64,000 bases of DNA from Effrenium voratum (taxonomy: Eukaryota > Sar > Dinophyceae > Suessiales > Symbiodiniaceae): NCBI GenBank assembly GCA_963377175.1, contig CAUJNA010001238.1, positions 1 to 64,000 on the forward strand, read 5' to 3'. Shown one piece after another: positions 37,416-49,089 of this stretch (positions are counted from its first letter, which is position 1; each line of letters begins with the position of its first letter). The position numbers and the translations under genes were made by a program. The notes under the pieces were generated by a model. That model ran no database searches, was not told the origin of the DNA, and was given only the letters and a program-made list of their open reading frames with translations.

Positions 37416-38640
37416 GTGAACAGCCCGGCGCTACCTGACCCGAACAAACGGTGCCAATGTGTTTCTAGGACGAACCCTCTCTTCAGAAGCTGTAGCCTCT
37501 TGGGGTTCGCCCTACTTATTTGGAAGCAGCCTGGAAGCACGTTGACATGAATATGCTGAGAACACTCGGCCCAAACAAAATTTAAAGGGCGCATGAACAT
37601 CCGAACAGCTGACCCCGGTCTACGCAGATCGTGGTAACACTGTGTCTCAGACTTATTTCGGACAAGTGACCGAGGCTTGTCCACACCGAGCCCCCCGCAA
37701 AAACGCAGCGCCGGCCCCGTCTCCACACACCTGCGGCGAATCCACCCAAATTGCCATCCACACGCGTGCGCGGCCCTTTCCACAAAGTCACCAGTTGCAA
37801 TTTGTTGCGAATGGGAAAATAGGTGGAGAAACTAACGAATCCGAGCAAGCTTACCAAGCAAGTTTGTGAAGGCCACGTGCACGGCTCCATGTGAACAGCC
37901 CGGCGTTCCAGGTGCGCCAACATTGTCATTTTTGCCGCACACCTGACCCAAACAAATGGTGCCAATGTGTTTCTAGGACGAACCCTCTCTTCAGAAGCTG
38001 TAGCCTCTTGGGGTTCGCTCACTTATTTGGAAGCAGCCTGGAAGCACGTTGACATGAATATGCTGAGCACACTCGGCCCAAACAAAAGGGCGCATGAACA
38101 TCCGAACAGCTGACCCCGGTCTACGCAGATCGTGCTAACACTGTGTCTCAGACTTGTTTCAGACAGGCGTCAGACCCACCAAGTGACCCGAGCCCCCCGC
38201 AAAAGCGCAGCGCCGGCCCCGTCTCCACACACCTGCGGCGAATCCACCCAACTTGCCATCCACACGCATCCGATCGACAACGTGCGCGGCCCTGTCCACA
38301 AAGTCACCAGTTGCAATTCGTTGCGAATGGGAAAATAGGTGTAAAACTAACGAATCCAAGCAAGCTTACGAAGCAAGTTTGTGAAGGCCACGTGCGCGGC
38401 TCCATGTGAACAGCCCGGCGTTCCAGGTGCGCCAAGATTGTCCTTTTTGCCACACACCTGACCCGAACAAATGGCGCCAATGTGTTTCTAGAACGAACCC
38501 TCTCTTCAGAGTCTGTGGCCTCTTGGGGTTCGCCCTACTTATTTGGAAGCAGCCTGGAAGCACGTTGACATGAATATGCTGAGCACACTCGGCCCAAACT
38601 CTACTCAGATCGTGTTGTAACACTGTGTCTCAGACTTGTT
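37398..38640. repeat. Tandem repeat of about 0.5 kb, two full and one partial copy
   Basis: CACGTGCGCGGCTCCATGTG marks the unit starts at about 37399, 37873 (one mismatch) and 38390. Each unit goes on with the words GAACAGCCCGGCG, CCTCTCTTCAGA and TTGGAAGCAGCCTGGAAGCA. Open frames within it are short and differ between copies, so no gene is supported. Confidence 0.85.
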
Positions 38641-39060
38641 TCAGATGGGTGTAGAGCGAGCTTATGCCTTGCTTCCAATTTGGGAGTGGTAGTTTGTGCG
38701 GATCCATTTTCGGATTTCTGCGATTGGTTCTTCATGATGAATCGGATGACTTCGTGCCTTCCATGTAGCGCGGGGCCTGTCATGTTTCGCCCGTGCCTTT
38801 GCCTGTTTCTCTGCGCTTGAGTCGCGGTTGCTCCCCTTCTTCATCTGTTTTGGGGTTGATTTCCCAACTGTGAACAACTTAAATCTTGGTTTGCCTTCGG
38901 ACCCTTGAGCCGGAAAACAACGGGATCCACGTGCCATGGGGAGTGAGGCTGGTTTGCTTTTGGGTCCCCGGGCTCCTCTTGTTTTTTACCCCCTCCCCCC
39001 CTTCGCGCCAGGAGCCAGACGGCGCGCCCGAGGTGTAACATTCACGCCTGGGCCGCCGCC
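38641..39060. other. Host DNA without a clear gene
   Basis: About 420 bp of mixed composition. A minus-strand open frame (38662-38937) is rich in Lys/Arg and has no recognisable motif. Nothing else is visible before the Helitron-like relic. Confidence 0.4.
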
Positions 39061-40420
39061 ATGCAGCGGCGCGTGGAGGCGCAGTTCCGGCGCGACTGGA
39101 CCTTCGGGTTTGCGGTCTGGAACTACTTGTTCCGGACCGCGGTCAACTTGCAGAAGAACGCTTACATGTTCTCCGCGCCCAGCGCCGACGGCGGCAGCTA
39201 CCAGTCCTTGAAGCCCGAGGACATCGTCGCGGGCGTCCGGGAGATCGCATCCCGCTTGCGGGGAACCTACACGGACATCAACGGCGAGGAGAAGCCCGTC
39301 CAAGGCGACTTGACCAAGCTGCGCTTTGCAAACTTGAAGCCCGCCGCCCGCAAGATCCTGGCGAACGTCGAGGCCCGGGACCCACGAGGTGCGCAAGACC
39401 ATGCGCCTCCAGACCCACGCTTATCGCGTCTGCTTCGGGACCTCGATCTTCTTGACTTTCTCGCCTTCGGAGCGAGACACCGCCCTGATGCTGCGCCTGG
39501 CGCGTGTGCGAGCGGGATGGCGCGAAGAAGTTCCAGGCCCGCGGCCTGCCGGCGCTGGACGAAGAGTTCTGCCGGCTGAGCCCCGAGGCCTTGGCGGAGA
39601 ACCTGCCGAACTACGAGGACAGGCGCGCGCTGCTGGCCGGAGGGCTTCAGGACTTTCGGCGCAAAAGGGGGTGGGGGAGAAACCGCGCTGCTTCGACTTC
39701 CGGCCCCAGGACGCTGGTGCTCCTGACGCTGCGCCACCTCTTGGGGGTCAGGTTCTGCCCGCGCTGCCCGAACTGCGCGACTTCGGGGCAGCCTTGCAGC
39801 GACGCGTTCGGGAGCAACGCCGTGGCTGGCGGCGGCGTGCTGGGCAGAGTTGACGCTCCATCGAGTGTCAAAAGAGCGGAGCCCTTGATGCCCACATGCA
39901 AGTGTCGTCCAGCGCCGCCATCAGCGCGGGTCGCTGGCCGGCCTCCTTGACTTGGGTAAGCCCGAACCTTGCTGCAAAGGTATGCTTCCTACACTGCCCA
40001 TGTCCGGCGCTCCGTCTACTGCGACCCGGAGGGCTGGGAGCGCGATCGGGCCGCCGAGGCCTACCAGGCGAGCCGCCGGCTGCGGCCCGAGGAGTGGACG
40101 CGGCGACACTTGGCGGAGGACGTGGAGCAGCTGCAGCAGCGCAAGCAACATCATGTGCATCTCCCTGCCGGCCCAGGCAGCAAGCGGCGGCCCCTGGCCC
40201 ACTGCCGCAACCCCAAGGATCCGACGAGGCGCAAGAGCGGTTTCCCCCGCGACCGCCAGTTGATTCTGGGCCGAACGGCTCTGGTCTGCCGCAGCTTGGC
40301 CGAGCAGCTGGTCAAGGGCAAGCGGAGTTCTTTGGGCCTGCAGTGGGGCCCGGTCAACGACCCGAACCTCGCCGTGGGCGCGAATCGCCAGCGGCGCTGC
40401 CCAAAGTGCAGGACCAAGTG
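39061..40420 (+). pseudogene. Helitron-like replicase relic (Rep/HUH region), several frameshifts
   Basis: The pieces read in order but in changing frames: FRRDWTFGFAVWNYLFRT and VNLQKNAYMFS (39061 on); LQTHAYRVCFGTSIFLTFSP (about 39408); CERDGAKKFQARGLP (39507); FCPRCPNC with FGSNAVAGGG (about 39750); QKSGALDAHMQV (39869); and LAEDVEQLQQRKQHHVHLP (about 40110). I recognise this series from a multicopy dinoflagellate protein family related to Helitron replication initiators, where GALHAHMQV would be the HUH nuclease motif. Here the first His codon reads GAT (Asp, 39887-39889). A rolling-circle transposase relic is the best reading. The Pif1-like helicase half is absent. Family assignment is from memory and needs a profile search. 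Confidence 0.45.
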
Positions 40421-40429
40421 ATTGCGGGG

Positions 40430-41110
40430 CGCAGAGCCGGCAAAAATGGGCGAGTTCGGGCGCTGGGGGCCGGGGTTCGGGTTTTGCGTTTCGGGCTTTC
40501 AGGTTTAGGTTTCGGGGCGCCCGGCTTCGAAGGTTGGAGTTGGGCTTTGGGGCTCGGGGCTCTGAGGTTTGCGTTTCGGGGTTTTGTGTCTCGGGGCGCG
40601 AGTTTCCGGGGAGTGAGGGGGACGGCCCGGAGATCGGTTTATCTCAAAAGGCTGCCTGCTGGCCCGCTCCTTGGTCGAAGTAAGACCGCTTTGGGTCACG
40701 GGGAGCCTCGAAGACCGGTCATGAGTCAAATTGAATTGCTATTGGGCGCCAGGCTTTGGCCGCGCAAGGTTTGGGGTTTGGGGGTGAAGGCTGAAGGTTC
40801 ACAAGGCTTCAAGGGTTCAGGCTTCAGGCTTCAGGGTTCTGGCCAGGCTTCAGGTTGTTTGGGCGGGGGTCAGGGTTCAGGTTCGGGGGCCGTATTATCA
40901 ACGCCAATGGCCATTTCATCAAGAGCAATTTGGACAGGCTGCTTTTATCACGCCCCAATGGCCGTTTTATCAAGGGCAATAGACGTTTTAACAAGCTAAG
41001 GCAGCCCGTAGACCATTTTATCGCCCGTAGACCATTTTATCGGTTCTAAGAGCCGTTTTATCAAGCCAAGGCAGCCCGTAGACCACTTTATCTAAAAAAG
41101 CTTAGGGTCG
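40430..41110. repeat. Degenerate repeats: GGGTTCAGGCTTC and GCCGTTTTATCAAG types
   Basis: Two repetitive textures follow one another: G/T-rich words around TTCAGG and TTCGGG up to about 40890, then copies of CCATTTTATC / GCCGTTTTATCAAG. The latter are related to the GATAAAACGGCCATTGGCC repeats at 42330 and 45017. No gene is supported. Confidence 0.65.
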
Positions 41111-42060
41111 ACCCCCCCCTATAGAGGAAAGTGGTTTGCTCCTTTACATCTTCCTGAGTCGATTTGAATTTGTGTTGGGCGCCAAGCTGTGTTGGCGGAC
41201 CCTAAACCCTAAATTCTCTCTTCAATGGAGATTCAAACCTTAATGCATCAGTGGCCCTGAAATTGACGGGGTCTCGTTGGACTCCTCTTCTCCGAAGGAG
41301 GATTCTGTCCTTTGGGGAAGGAAGGTCTCAGGAATTGCTTTGGTTCTGTCCAGCTCAAAAACCTTCCTTGGCTTTCTCCCCGAAGAGGATTCTGTTCTTT
41401 GGGAAGGGAAAGGTCTTAGGAAATGCCTTGGCTCTGTCCCGGGCTTCTTCACTTTGTCCTGGGCCAGCTCCAAAAGCTGTTATTTAGCTCCTTTCTGGGT
41501 TTGGCCAGCCTCATATGGCGCAATACAAAAATTGCAACTCCAGCTTGAAAGGAAGAGATCTGGTCAGTTGGCTCCTGGCCTTCGCCCGGCCATAAACTGT
41601 TCGTGCGGCGCAACGTAAAGATCTGGTCATTTAGGTGAAATGTAGAGATCTGGTGAGTTGCCTCCTTTCCGGGCTTCGCTAGCCGCTGATAAACTGTTCA
41701 TACGGCGCAGTGTAAAAACAGCCAGCCAAGCTCAAAATGTAAAGATCTGGTCATTTGGCTGCTTTCTGGGCTGGGCCAGCCGCTGATGAATTGTTCATAT
41801 GGCGCAATTTAAAGACTGGCCCTCCAAGCTCGAGCAGTAGAGATCTGGCCATTTGTTGCTGTTCGAAGAGTTTATCTTGCGGAGCAGGATACAATTAGCG
41901 ACCGGGCTTGCGATGACTTCCAGAGTTGAGGAGTTTATCGCTCGCAACCCCCGTCTTGAAATTTGGAGAAACCGAAGAACTCGCCTATGTTGTGGGTAAC
42001 CAGTCTGGGTGGGTGGGAAAGCCAACAAGACTTTTCTCAATCCATTTGATATACCCTCTA
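41111..42060. repeat. Dispersed repeat with CAGCCGCTGATAAAC words
   Basis: The blocks GAGGATTCTGT...GGGAAAGGTCT and CCAGCCGCTGATAAACTGTTCATACGG recur several times here and again at about 46880-47070. Short telomere-like bits (CCCTAAACCCTAAATTC, about 41200) are included. No gene is supported. Confidence 0.6.
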
Positions 42061-43640
42061 GACCCTAAACCCTAAACCCTAAACCCTAAACTTAAAGCTC
42101 GCGACGACTGACCGCTTGCTTAGAGCGACATGGAGTCGTGAGCGCACGGCGCGCTTAGCGCCCGGGCAAGAGCTCCGAGCTATTGCCAATAAAGCGCCAG
42201 CATGCAGCTGCCCCAAGGGCCTCCCTTCTCTTGGGACCGTGCCTACAGGCACAAAATATGCGAAGCAATATTTTAACCTAGGTCCAAGACCCTAACCTGG
42301 CCTTGAAGACCGCGTCGAAGCTCTCCTTGATAAAACGGCCATCGGCCTTGATAAAACGGCCATTGGCCTTGCGATTTGCCATGTACCTTGACAATTAGCA
42401 TTGATAAAATGGCCATTGGCCTTTGTAAACTTGATAAAATTGCCATTGAAGCGGCCGTCCGGGCTGGAAATGGCTTGGCCCGGCCGCTGATAACTCTTTA
42501 GACGGGGTCATATGAATCTGCCCATCCGTAGCCCAAATCAGGAGACCTGGCCATTGGGCTGCCCCTCGGCAAAAAATCCTTGATAACATCAAAGGGTCTG
42601 CCCTTTCGGCCTAGCGACAAACCTGTTCCGGCCGTTTTCCTTGCAAAGCTTTTCCTTATAAGGCAATCACAAAATCGTTGAAGCCGTGGCCTGCGCTATG
42701 GCCCCCAACGCTCGCGACAAAATCGCAGAAGCCGCGCCCTGAGCGATGGCCCCTAACTGATCCGTCGCTGCCGCTTTGCGCTGCGCTTCCAACGCAGCCA
42801 GCGAGCGGACAACGGCTTGTTGCCAGCCTGTGCGCCAGCAAACGGCCGTCAGCTCGTTGCCGACCTCTTGCTTGCCTTCGAAGCAGATCGCCCGCGCGTC
42901 GCATCCTTTCCGCGCGCGACTGCCCCAGAGCAAAGCTTTGGTCCAACCGTCGCAGCTGCGCCCTCAAGCGGAGAACGTATCTGCAACTCCTAGCGTTGAA
43001 ATCGCTGCAGCCTTGGCCTCAACTATGGCCCATCGCTCAAAGTTGTTACAGCCGTCGGCCCCTCGCCGGCCTCAAGCAGACACGAAGAGCGCGTGTGGCT
43101 CCCAAGCGCGCGCAACTTTGGGTTCAAGCCAGTGCAGCTGCAACTTTCACGCGGCAAACGCTTCTGCGACTCAGCTCGCTCCAGCTGCAGCGCTCGGCTA
43201 GCGCTAGCGAGGAAATCGCTGCAGCCTTCGCTTGAACTATCCTCCGCCGCTTGCTCGCGGCGAAATTGCCACAGCCAGCCGTCGACCCCTCGCCGGCCTG
43301 CGCGAGCCTCGCGCAGCTGCGACACACGCGCCCACGTCTCCTTAGGATGCGGTGTCAATCGGCCAAGCAACGTGGCCGCCGCGCGCGACTCTAGGAGCTC
43401 AAGCCGTCGCAGATTGAGGATGCGAACTTCAAGCGTTTGCGCTTTTGCGCGATCAAGCGCTTCCCGTATCACTCGCCCGCCGGGGTCCAAATTAAAACCC
43501 TAAACCCTAAAAGATTTGTCTCTGGGCGGTATTGGGGTGGGTTGAAGCAGCCGCCTCGGCGCGCCGCCCCGCGACCCTCTCTGGGTCGAGGCGCGCCGCT
43601 TCCGAGAGCAAACCCTAAACCCTAAACCTAAACCGTAAAC
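42060..43640. repeat. Segmental duplication unit A, bounded by CCCTAAA repeats
   Basis: The unit starts with (CCCTAAA)4 at 42063-42091, goes on with CTTAAAGCTCGCGACGACTG, contains GATAAAACGGCC words and a GC-rich block (GAAATCGCTGCAGCC type), then AAGATTTGTCTCTGGGCGG, and ends in CCCTAAA copies near 43612-43650. Unit B at 44710-46465 repeats it in the same order and orientation. Long open frames exist on both strands but change between the two copies, so I call no gene. Confidence 0.8.
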
Positions 43641-43689
43641 CCTAAACCTCTATTCTCTACTCTAGTATATTTATTTAAATGTTTGCCCT

Positions 43690-44175
43690 ACAACGTAAGA
43701 CTTTCTTTTTAGTTCTGCGCGTGTCCCGCAAGCTTCTAAATCGGTTTCGTTGTTCAAATCCAAGTTCGGGGCCAAAATCGCAAATTTTGCACCGCACTAA
43801 ACTTGCGCGCTTTAGCCCTCTTGGCCCCGGCTGAACCGCGGGCGCGCCGGGGCCCCGCCGCGGGGCTGGTGGCCCGGTGGTCGCGCGTCCGTCTTTGAAG
43901 CGGGTGGCCCCGGGCTCGGTTCCTCCCTGGCGCGCGCTTTGCGCTGAGTCGGCGCGCGCTCTGAAAGCTTTCTTTTCAATTCTCTGTATTTCTAAATCTG
44001 TTTTGCGCCTCGAAGCCAAGTTCAGGCAGATATTGCGCGCGCTAAACTTGCGCGCTTTCTGGGTCAGGCCCTCGTGCCCGCGCGTGGGCCGCGGGCGCGG
44101 CGGGCCCCGCCGCAGCTTCGCGCGTCCGCGGGTGGTCCCGGGCTCGTTTCCTCCTGCGCGCGCGTGTTTTTCGTG
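43690..44175. repeat. Tandem duplication of a GC-rich block of about 0.27 kb
   Basis: TTTCTTTTTAGTTCTGCGCG...CTAAATCGGTTT (about 43700) and TTTCTTTTCAATTCTCTGTA...CTAAATCTGTTT (about 43968) begin two related copies, both running through AAACTTGCGCGCTTT and GTGGCCCCGGGCTCG-like ends. A 223-codon minus-strand frame spans both and mirrors the duplication. I do not consider it a gene. Confidence 0.6.
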
Positions 44176-44709
44176 GCCCCGTCGTTGTTTCGGGCTGCCG
44201 CAACGTTTTTCGTGGCCGCGCCGTGGTTTTCCACTTCCGGCAATCAAGAAGGCGCGGCAGCCTTTCGTCATCATTACGCTTGATCCGCTCTCTGAGCACT
44301 TTCGCGGTCGAAACGCTCTTGGCTTTGCGCGGCGCAGAACTTCCAAGCTGGCGGGGCGTTGCAGCTAAACGCGAACTCGAAATCATCGCCAAGCCGTTGG
44401 GGCTGCTTCATGAAGCGCTTCTCAGCGGACGTAGTTTCCTGCGCACAGAAACTCGCAGCTACTCTCTGCCCTTGCAACGTATTGCTTGCCGCCTGCCAAT
44501 TTGTCTTGTTCGCTGCTCGCCGATTTTTGCAGTTCGTCACCTACTTCGTCGGTCGCGCTGCGCGCGCGCCCTCTCGCCGCTTTGCTTTCGCTGCGTTCGA
44601 TGTGTTGAGTTGCGCTGGTGTGGAAGCTGACTCTTGGTAGCGGGCCTGGGTGGGTGGGATTGAGATCGAAACTTTTGATTGACGTTGCTATGAAGATTTC
44701 CATGTCTCA

Positions 44710-46465
44710 AATCCTGTGAACCCTAAACCCTAAACCCTAAACCCTAAACCCTAAACCCTAAACCCTAAACCCTAAACTTAAAGCTCGCGACGACTGACCG
44801 CTCGCTTAGAGCGACATGGAGTCGTGAGCGCACGGCGCGCTTAGCGCCCGGGCAAGAGCTCCGAGCTATTGCCGATAAAGCGCCAGCAGCTATGCAGCTG
44901 CCCCAAGGGCCTCCCTTCTCTTGGGACCGTGCCTGCAGGCACATAATATGCGAAGCAATATTATATTACCCTAAAACCTAGGTCCTAGACCCTAACCTGG
45001 CTCTAAAGTTGCGCCCTTGATAAAACGGCCATTGGCCTTGATAAAACGGCCATTGGCTTTGACGCAATGCCCGCCATTGGCCTTGATAAAACGGCCATCG
45101 GCGGCCATTGCCTTCGCGCCCCTTGATAAAACGGCCATTGGCCTTGATAAAATGGCCATTGGCATTGACGCAACGCCCGTGGGCCTTGATGAAATGGCTA
45201 TCGGCCTTGATAAAACGGCCATCGGCCTGGCCAGCGCCCTTCACGACATGGCATTGGCTTTAATACGGCCGTTGGTTTTGACTGGAAATGGCTTGGCCCG
45301 CCTGCTGATAAATTCTTTACATGAGTCTGGCCATGCAAAAAATCCTTAAAGAAGTGGCCATTGGCCTCGCATTGCCGTTCTTGATACACGTGCCATCGCT
45401 TGTGGGGCCGGCTTTCAATCCAAAGCTTTTCCTCACAAGGCAAGGCTTTGTCCCAGCGCGCCCGCGACGAACTCGCTGAAGCCGTGGCCTGCGCTATGGC
45501 CCCCAACGCTCGCGATGAAATCGCAGAAGCCGTGCTCTGAACGATGGCCCCTAACTGCCCCGTTGACGCAGCCGCGCGCTGCGCTTCCAACGCAGCCAGC
45601 GAACAGACGACGGCTTTTTCTGTGTTCTTACGAAGGCGCAGCCCGCGGCGAGTCAACCAAGCAACGTGGCCAGCGCGCGCGACTGCCCCAGAGCAAGGCT
45701 CCAGCCGTCGCAGCTGCGCCTTCAAGCGCCTTCAAGCGCAGGATGTATCTGCAACTCCTAGCGATGAAATCGCTGCAGCCGTGGCCTTCACTATGGCCAA
45801 ACGCTTGCTCGAAGTCGTTACAGCCGTCGGCTCCGCGCCGGTCTTTGCAAGCCTCAAGCAGAGCAGCTTCGCGTCTCCGTGCGAAGACCCCTTGCGAAGC
45901 TAAGAGTCGCGACCGCGGCAGTCGAGCGCAGTGAAGCTTTGGGCTCAAGCCGGCGCAGCTGCAACTTTGACAAGCGTTTCTGCGACTCAACTTGATCCAG
46001 CTGCAGCGCTCGACTAGTGCCAGCGAAAATCGCTGCAGCCTTCGCCTGAACTATCCCCCGCCGCTGCTAGCGGCAAAATCGCCGCAGCCAGCTGCGCAAG
46101 CCTCAAGCATCTGCGTTACAAGCGCCCGCGTCTTAGGAAATGGTGCGAATAACGTGCCCGGCGCTTGCAACTCTTTCGTCGCAGAATAAAGATGCGAATT
46201 TCAAGCGTTTGCGCTGCGGGCTTGTTGTCTTCGCGCGATCAAGCGCTTCCCTTTATCACTCGCCCTGCCGGGCTCCAAAATCAAACCCTAAACCCCAAAA
46301 GATTTGTCTCTGGGCGGTATTGGGGTGGGTTGAAGCAGCCGCCTCGGCGCGCCGCCCCGCGACCCTCTGGGTCGAGGCGCGCCGAGGGCAAACCCTAAAC
46401 CCTAAACCCTAAACCCTAAACCCTAAACCCTAAACCCGAAACCCTAAACCCTAAACCACCCTAAA
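44710..46465. repeat. Segmental duplication unit B, bounded by CCCTAAA arrays
   Basis: This is the second copy of unit A: (CCCTAAA)9 at about 44710-44775, then the same CTTAAAGCTCGCGACGACTG start, more GATAAAACGGCCATTGGCC copies than unit A, the same GC-rich block, AAGATTTGTCTCTGGGCGG at about 46298, and a final CCCTAAA array at 46392-46465. The arrays are interstitial telomere-type repeats of the TTTAGGG class. Confidence 0.8.
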
Positions 46466-47780
46466 CTCTTTCCAAGTACTACTTTCAATGGGAATTTCTC
46501 TTTCCAAGCACTACTTGCAATAGGAATTTCTCTTTCCAAGTCGCCTTGCCAAAAAACAGCGCCAGAGTTGAATTTTTATAGGGAATCCCTATAAAGTGCT
46601 GCAGGGGTCAACAAAAATTGCAAAATTTGCACCCACATCAAAGTAGCTACTAAACCCTAAACCATCTCTTCTATGAATATTTAAACCTTCATGGGGCCGT
46701 GGAACCAGAATTTTCCCCCCCCCTTTGGGCTCCATTTTTGTCCATCCCTGGCTGGGCAATCCCTGATCCCTGGCCTCTGGGAGCTTCCTGGAGCTCTCAA
46801 CATAGCCAATCTCCGCTTTAGGTAGCAAAATAGCTTTCCGTGGGCTCTCCCAGAAAAGGATTTCTATTCAAGGTCTCAGGAACCCTTCTTCTCCTCCCAG
46901 AAAAGCTTCTGTTTGCGGGAAAGGAAAGGTCTTAGGAATTGCTGTTGCTTTTGTCCAGCCTCACACCCCAAATCCAGCCGCTGATAAACTATTCATACGG
47001 CGCAAGTCTGGGCCATTCGCCTTCTTTCTGGCCTTGGCCAGCCGCTGATAAACCGTTCATATCTACGCTGGCTGCTGGCTGCCGGCGAAAAATATTAGCC
47101 ATTTTTCTCAGCGCCAAGAGCGAGCGCTGCTATCTCCGGCCTGGCGCGGCGAACTCTCCACGCAGCCTCCCTCTTCTCTCGTCTTGCGATATCTTGCGAT
47201 GGAGCCCGAAAAAAGGCCATGCGATCGAGGAGAGCCTACAGCAGTTGCCCCCCAGGCTTTGTTGCACTAGTTGAGAGCGGGGCAGCCCTGTAGCGCCCTT
47301 TAAGTTAGTACCCGCTTTCCGTGCCAGATGGCTCTCCAACAGCTCTGCCTTGCTCGCCGCCGAAAGTGCAGCGAAGAAGCTGCAGCTGCCGCGCTGCGCC
47401 CAACCTTCAAATTTCAGGGGATTTGCATCGTGAGCTGGCATAAGACACCCAGCGCTGCCACTGCGCAGTGAACTCGGCTCTGGGAAAGATGGGGAGAAAC
47501 TCTCAATTTCCTGTACAGTGCCTCTTCCCTTTTTCTCGCACAAACACCTGGCTCTAGTCTATTGCACACCTCTCGCCCCGAAGCTGTGACCCTCTGAAAG
47601 GCCAACGCCCCCAGCAGAAAGAGCAAGATGCTGTTCATCTGGCTCGCACCCAAGCAGGCTGGATCGCAAGATTTCAAAAGCAGGATGAGTGATGAGTCCA
47701 ATATTACCATGGATTCAAACCACCATGAAAACAATTGGCATACAACCATCATTGTTTAGGTACGGATTGTCATCACCCAA
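46466..47780. other. Repeat-derived host DNA without a clear gene
   Basis: It contains TTTCTCTTTCCAAG repeats (46490-46540), a copy of the 41.2-41.8 kb dispersed repeat, and unique GC-rich DNA. Open frames here are under 140 codons and show no motif. Confidence 0.45.
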
Positions 47781-47781
47781 G

Positions 47782-47782
<1 letters not shown>

Positions 47783-47827
<45 letters not shown>
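47783..47827. repeat. (GTT)n microsatellite
   Basis: An uninterrupted GTT run of about 15 units, followed by a T7 stretch. Confidence 0.95.
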
Positions 47828-47829
<2 letters not shown>

Positions 47830-48239
47830 TTTTATGGGGGCTGAGTCTAGGGTGGTGAGATCTTCCGATCAGCCAGAACCCCTCAAAAATCACTCGGCTT
47901 CTTCGTGCTCCTCGCGGCCCCACTGGATCACCCCGTTATCCTGGCTGGCCGGCGCCTCTTGGAACAGATCTGGAAAGCGCAGCCGCACCATCTCAGCCAC
48001 ATTGCCCTGGTAGAAGATGTGCGTCTTGTCCGCCATACACCTACGCTTGGGAGACCCAGCGCTCGGAGTCCAGCTGTGCCCGCGCTCATGAAAAACAACA
48101 TCATAGGAATGTTTGCTATCTCAGGCGAGGCGCTCTAAACCGCACTGCAACGCCACGTTTCGCGCCCAGTCCGCGTGCGCCTTTGTGCGCACCATGGGAC
48201 GCCCGAGAAGACTCCTGAGAAGACGGACAATGCAGGCGG

Positions 48240-49089
48240 CCTGGGTGGCAATGGCAAAGCTGACAAGGCTTGCAAGGGCTTCGCAAGCCCTCGAAAAGTC
48301 ACACCAGGAGGTGCAGAGGCTGCAGCTTGTACTTTAGTGGTGAGGGCATGGCTGCTGCCCAGGCTTTCTGCCACCGGGATAAGCTGAAGCTGGACCAGCT
48401 TGCAAGGCTGGCCAAAGTCCAGGGGAAGAAGCAGTGGATGAGCGAAGTGCGGGCGGACGAGGAGAAAGTTCAAAAGGTGCTTGCAGAAACCGCGAGCTCC
48501 TGGCGACGTGGACAATGCTGGCACTGCAGCAAGAAGAAGGCCCTTTCAAGTTTTCAGCTAAAACATTTATGGCATTTGTAGTGGCGCATTCACTTTGGCC
48601 ACAATTGATCAGACTTGCAGGTGAGCGCTGGTGTTCTGTTCGAGTCCCTCGAGAAGCTCGTGGCCACTTCCAGGGTGAAGTTCGAGTCAGCAATAAAGTT
48701 CATGACCGAAGACCGCTACATCAAGTACAGCGAGAAGATCACAGAGGGAGAGGGCCGGCAACGGCGCAGTGGAATGAGTGGAAGGCTCGCACTCAGGCTG
48801 ATCCAGAGTGCGCAGACCCTTGCATGACATAAAAGGGAAGGGCCAGACGCTCCGGATCGCCATTCCCACGGCGGACACGGTCACTTATAGCAATATCTAC
48901 CGGACGAAGGAGTGCCAGATCAAGGAAAAAGAGCAAAAGGGACCGCTGTCTGAGCTCCAGCTGGCTGCGAAGAAGAAGAACTTGCCCCTGCCCTCAGGCA
49001 TTTTTTCGGCTTTGATTGCGCCCAGCCAGCGCAATTTGAAATTGGTTGAGTGGCCCAGGTTCTGCAACACCGACAAGTTCGGCTCAGTA
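48240..49089 (+). pseudogene. Decayed copy of a dinoflagellate multicopy gene
   Basis: The pieces, in shifting frames, are CSLYFSGEGMAAAQAFCHRD and KLDQLARLAKVQGKKQWMSE (about 48325-48440), then EEKVQKVLAE. A later segment with FMTEDRYIKYSEKITEGEG (about 48690) continues in another frame as ATAQWNEWKARTQADPE, followed by IPTADTVTYSNIYRTKEC (about 48865). The run of a Cys/His-containing start, a helical LARLAKxQGK segment and QWNEWK matches my memory of a large dinoflagellate-specific protein family, probably mobile or retroposed. The SINE at 49106 was inserted at its 3' side. Not functional as written. Confidence 0.4.

Noticed and set aside
34680..37783. Very long open frames on both strands (up to about 700 codons)
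   Set aside because: They are translations of the 48-bp satellite, whose length is a multiple of three and which lacks stops. The peptide is only the repeat and all frames are equally open.
42090..42300. Structural RNA gene in the conserved start of the segmental duplication
   Set aside because: It contains small hairpins (for example GTGCCTACAGGCAC) and is conserved between units, but this is explained by duplication. I recognise no RNA family.
43675..44346. 223-codon minus-strand frame
   Set aside because: It spans a tandem duplication, is Arg/Gly/Pro-rich as expected of GC-rich non-coding DNA, and other frames are open too.
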